A stretch of 7,851 nt of DNA from DATLGB01 sp035540675 (lineage in GTDB: Bacteria; Actinomycetota; Thermoleophilia; Solirubrobacterales; Solirubrobacteraceae). Positions within the stretch are counted from its first letter, which is position 1; every line of letters starts with the position of its first letter. Positions 5,655 to 7,851 of this stretch are shown one piece after another. The position numbers and the translations under genes are program-made. Location: the NCBI GenBank assembly GCA_035540675.1, contig DATLGB010000048.1, positions 1 through 7,851 of the forward strand, in the 5' to 3' direction. Under the pieces are notes generated by a model, which made no database searches, was not told where the DNA came from, and saw only the letters and a list, made by a program, of their open reading frames with translations.

Positions 5655-6254
5655 ATGCCACGCAGCCAGACCGACACCCCCTCCCGCGACCTGCGCGCCC
5701 TCGCCGACGAGGACCTCATGCAGGTCGTCGCGCGGGCCGAGCCGGGCGCCTTCGAGGTGCTCTACGAGCGCCACTCCGGCGTCGCGTTCTCGCTCGCCTA
5801 CCGCATGATGGGGACGCGCAACGCCGCCGAGGACGTCGTCCAGGAGGCGTTCCTGAACATCTGGCGCTCCGGCGCGCGCTACGAGCGCTCCCGCGGCTCG
5901 GTGCGGACCTGGATCCTCGGCATCGTCCACCACCGCGCGATCGACGCGCTGCGGCGCTCGAGCGTGCACGACCGCCGGCGCACCGGCGACGAGGGCATCG
6001 AGGATCGTCTCGAGGCCAACGAGCGCACCGACGTCGAAGCGGCCCGCCGCGACGAGGCGCGCAGCGTGCGCGACACGATGGGCACGCTGCCGCCCGAGCA
6101 GAGCCGCGTGATCGAGCTCGCCTACTTCGGCGGCTTCTCGCATTCCGAGATCGCGGAGATGCTCGAGATGCCGATCGGCACCGTCAAGGGGCGGATGCGC
6201 CTCGGCCTCGAGAAGATGCGCCTCGGCCTGGCGCCTGGAAGAGTGACGGCATGA
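5655..6254 (+). CDS. ECF-type sigma factor, SigK/SigL-like (module 2)
   Basis: 199 residues. The N-terminal extension includes LADEDLMQVVARAEPGAF. The sigma-2 region spans about 33-101, with AYRMMGTRNAAEDVVQEAF and the RGSVRTWILGIVHHRAIDALRR segment. A charged linker follows, then the sigma-4 region at about 143-192, with LPPEQSRVIELAYFGGFSH and the helix-turn-helix SEIAEMLEMPIGTVKGRMRLGLEKMR. This architecture plus an adjacent RskA-type regulator matches the SigK/SigL-like group. There are no cysteines, so the direct thiol switch described for mycobacterial SigK is not available to this protein. The start at 5655 is 36 bases after the previous stop and lacks a spaced Shine-Dalgarno. The stop overlaps the anti-sigma start (ATGA), which favours matched production of the pair. 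Confidence 0.94.
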   Translation: MPRSQTDTPSRDLRALADEDLMQVVARAEPGAFEVLYERHSGVAFSLAYRMMGTRNAAEDVVQEAFLNIWRSGARYERSRGSVRTWILGIVHHRAIDALRRSSVHDRRRTGDEGIEDRLEANERTDVEAARRDEARSVRDTMGTLPPEQSRVIELAYFGGFSHSEIAEMLEMPIGTVKGRMRLGLEKMRLGLAPGRVTA

Positions 6255-6994
6255 GCGTCGCCGCGGGACACGAGGACTGGGCGGACACGCCGGCCGCGTA
6301 CCTGCTCGGCGCGCTGCCGGACGGAGAGCGCCTCGGGTTCGAGGCGCACCTGGCCGAGTGCGGCGAGTGCCACCGGCAGATCGAGCACCTGCGCGTGGCG
6401 ATCGACGCCCTGCCGGTCGCGGCGCCGCAGGTCGCGCCGCCGCCGGAGCTCAAGGACCGGATCATGGCCGTCGTCAACGCAGAGGCGGAGCTGCTGCGCG
6501 CCGCGGGCGCCGAGGCCGACCGGCCGCCCCAGCCGCGGCGCGGCCTGGCGATCCTGCGCCCGCGCTGGTGGTCGCTGCGGCCGGGTCTGGCCGTCGGCGC
6601 CGCCATGGCGGTGCTGGCGATCGGCGTCTTCGGCGGCCTGCTCGGCTCCGGGGTGCTCGACGACGGCGGCGCCGAGACGCGCCGCGTGGTCGCGCAGGTC
6701 GACTCGCCGAACGGGACGGCGCACCTCGTCGTGCGCGAGGGCGGCGACTCGACGCTCGTCACCCGCGCGCTGCCGCGACCGGAGCCCGGTCGCGTCTACC
6801 AGGTGTGGGTCAAGCGGCCGGGGCGCGATCCCGAGCCGACGGACGCGCTGTTCACCGTCCGGCCCGGCGGCGTGGCGACCGTCAACGTCCCCGGGTCGCT
6901 CGAGGGCGTCGAGCGGGTCATGGTCACGAGCGAGCCCGACGGCGGGTCGCTGAAGCCGACGCGCGACCCGGTCGTCGTCGCGACGCTCTCCTAG
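6251..6994 (+). CDS. rskA: Membrane-anchored zinc-type anti-sigma factor, RskA family
   Basis: 247 residues. The N-terminal cytoplasmic anti-sigma domain carries the ZAS zinc motif His33-x3-Cys37-x2-Cys40, inside AHLAECGECHRQIEHL. A proline-rich linker leads to one transmembrane helix at about 111-133. The extracytoplasmic RskA domain follows (about 145-247), with VYQVWVKRPG, the FTVRPGG and TSEPDGGS segments, and KPTRDPVVVATL. It should bind the module 2 sigma factor and hold it at the membrane until released by regulated proteolysis, as known for RskA. The start ATG at 6251 overlaps the sigma stop by four bases, with GGAAGAG at 6237-6243 as a plausible Shine-Dalgarno. The usual release route uses a site-2 protease; none is in the window, but a rhomboid protease is the next gene. 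Confidence 0.93.
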   Translation: MSVAAGHEDWADTPAAYLLGALPDGERLGFEAHLAECGECHRQIEHLRVAIDALPVAAPQVAPPPELKDRIMAVVNAEAELLRAAGAEADRPPQPRRGLAILRPRWWSLRPGLAVGAAMAVLAIGVFGGLLGSGVLDDGGAETRRVVAQVDSPNGTAHLVVREGGDSTLVTRALPRPEPGRVYQVWVKRPGRDPEPTDALFTVRPGGVATVNVPGSLEGVERVMVTSEPDGGSLKPTRDPVVVATLS

Positions 6995-7028
6995 CCGCGG
7001 CTTTCAAGTTCCCGAAAAGACCGGCTGC

Positions 7029-7034
7029 TAGCGT
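7029..7034 (+). promoter_or_regulatory. Extended -10 promoter candidate for the rhomboid gene
   Basis: TGCTAGCGT (7026-7034) combines an extended -10 TGn with the hexamer TAGCGT, ending 10 bases before the ATG at 7045. Transcription would start about four bases before the ATG, giving an almost leaderless message; no Shine-Dalgarno is present. A -35 match is not clear. Confidence 0.45.
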
Positions 7035-7044
7035 GCCGCCGCCC

Positions 7045-7848
7045 ATGGCCGTCTGCTACCGGCACCCGAACCGCGAGACCGGCGTGTCGTGCTCGAACTG
7101 CGGCCGGCCGATCTGCCCGGATTGCATGACCTCGACGTCGGTCGGCATGCGCTGCCCGGAGTGCTCGCGGGAGACGACCACGGTCAAGCGCATCGCCACG
7201 ACCTCCGAGCGGCCGGCGGTCACGACGGCGATCATCGTCGTCTGCGTGCTCGTGTTCATCGGGATGAGCTCGCAGGGCGGCGGCGGCTTCGGCAGCGCCG
7301 GCGGCCGCTACTACGTCGACTTCGCCCTGTTCGGGCCGGCGGTCGCGGCCGGCGAGTGGTGGCGGCTGCTGACGTCGGGCTTCATGCACTCGGGCTTCCT
7401 GCACATCGGCTTCAACATGTACATCCTCTGGTGGCTGGGGAACATGCTCGAGCCGTCGCTCGGGCCCGTCCGCTTCCTGGCGCTGTACCTGGCCTCCATG
7501 CTGGCGGGGTCGTTCGGCGCCCTGCTGCTCTCGCCGGACGCCTTCACCGTCGGCGCCTCGGGCGCGGTCTTCGGGCTCATGGGCGCCGCGCTGGCGATGT
7601 CGCGCGCGCGCGGGATCGACCCGATGGCGACGGGCATCGCGCCGCTGATCCTGCTCAACCTGGCGATCACGTTCATCCCGGGCCTGAACATCTCGATCGG
7701 CGGCCACCTGGGCGGGCTGGCGGGCGGGGCGCTGGCGGCGTTCCTGATGGACCGCGCGGTCGACCTGCGGCGCGGCGCCGCGCTGCCGGTGGCGGTGTGC
7801 GTGCTCGTCGGCGGCCTCGCCGTCGTGGGCGCGTTCGCCGTGGCATGA
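7045..7848 (+). CDS. Rhomboid family intramembrane serine protease with N-terminal B-box-like zinc finger
   Basis: 267 residues. The N-terminus (residues 4-40) has Cys4, His7, Cys16, Cys19, Cys24, Cys27, Cys37 and Cys40 in a B-box/double zinc-ribbon pattern. The rhomboid domain follows: a first helix at about 58-74, WWRLLTSGFMHSGFLHIGFN (oxyanion-side His115, His120 and Asn124), and the catalytic serine Ser172 in GASGAVFG. The catalytic His221 is in IGGHLGG, and two final helices reach the C-terminus. All elements of the Ser-His dyad are present, so it should be active. It would cleave transmembrane substrates within the membrane; the zinc finger is a common actinobacterial add-on that probably mediates contacts in the cytoplasm. 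It follows the RskA-type gene by 50 bases on the same strand with its own promoter-like sequence. The substrate is unknown. Confidence 0.94.
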   Translation: MAVCYRHPNRETGVSCSNCGRPICPDCMTSTSVGMRCPECSRETTTVKRIATTSERPAVTTAIIVVCVLVFIGMSSQGGGGFGSAGGRYYVDFALFGPAVAAGEWWRLLTSGFMHSGFLHIGFNMYILWWLGNMLEPSLGPVRFLALYLASMLAGSFGALLLSPDAFTVGASGAVFGLMGAALAMSRARGIDPMATGIAPLILLNLAITFIPGLNISIGGHLGGLAGGALAAFLMDRAVDLRRGAALPVAVCVLVGGLAVVGAFAVA

Positions 7849-7851
7849 GCC

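Noticed and set aside
6993..7002. Perfect 10-bp palindrome AGCCGCGGCT after the anti-sigma gene followed by TTT
   Set aside because: It has no loop, so it cannot form a normal terminator stem, and the T run is only three bases; it is likely chance in GC-rich DNA.
7008..7020. GGAACTT on the minus strand resembling an ECF -35 element
   Set aside because: No CGTC-type -10 lies at the required spacing, and it would drive transcription antisense to the anti-sigma gene.
1..7851. CRISPR arrays, insertion sequences, integrase or attachment sites (checked because a tRNA is present)
   Set aside because: No repeat-spacer pattern, no transposase or integrase motifs, and no duplicated tRNA 3' end were seen.

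Overview
The window is very GC-rich (well above 70% by eye), with GC-biased third codon positions, few Shine-Dalgarno sequences and short gaps or overlaps between genes. This fits a high-GC actinobacterium. The RskA-type anti-sigma factor, B-box rhomboid and adjacent PlsC/GpsA functions suggest Thermoleophilia/Solirubrobacterales, but that is a judgement from gene style, not a database match.

Left part, minus strand (1-2981). A 5'-complete but 3'-truncated MFS transporter gene runs off the left edge (start at 1248). Upstream of it lie a 14-bp direct repeat and a well-formed intrinsic terminator (1357-1409) that ends a tRNA-Thr(UGU) gene (1419-1491). The tRNA sits directly behind an rmd-like GDP-4-dehydro-6-deoxymannose reductase gene, and its likely -10 box overlaps the rmd stop codon. 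rmd in turn overlaps by one base with the gene for a small multi-pass membrane protein of unknown function.

Right part, plus strand (3036-7848). A 54-bp divergent promoter region containing a palindrome separates the two halves. The first plus-strand gene encodes a single-chain fusion of a PlsC-type acyltransferase and a GpsA-type glycerol-3-phosphate dehydrogenase, so two steps of phospholipid head-backbone synthesis are in one protein. Two tandem ECF sigma modules follow. Module 1 is a sigma factor plus a cysteine-free, single-span membrane protein with no zinc-binding anti-sigma motif. Module 2 is a sigma factor plus a classical zinc-binding, RskA-type membrane anti-sigma factor, coupled by an ATGA overlap. 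The last gene is a rhomboid intramembrane serine protease with an N-terminal B-box-like zinc finger and its own promoter-like sequence.

The theme of the right half is the envelope: membrane lipid synthesis, two membrane-tethered transcription switches and an intramembrane protease. A functional link (membrane state sensed by the anti-sigma proteins, possibly with rhomboid cleavage) is plausible but only inferred from position. The most notable items are the PlsC-GpsA fusion, the non-zinc membrane partner of the first sigma factor, and a hairpin abutting the start codon of the second sigma gene. There is no sign of mobile elements, CRISPR arrays or broken genes. No gene-free stretch exceeds 300 bases apart from the tRNA/terminator interval 1249-1509, which is described below.
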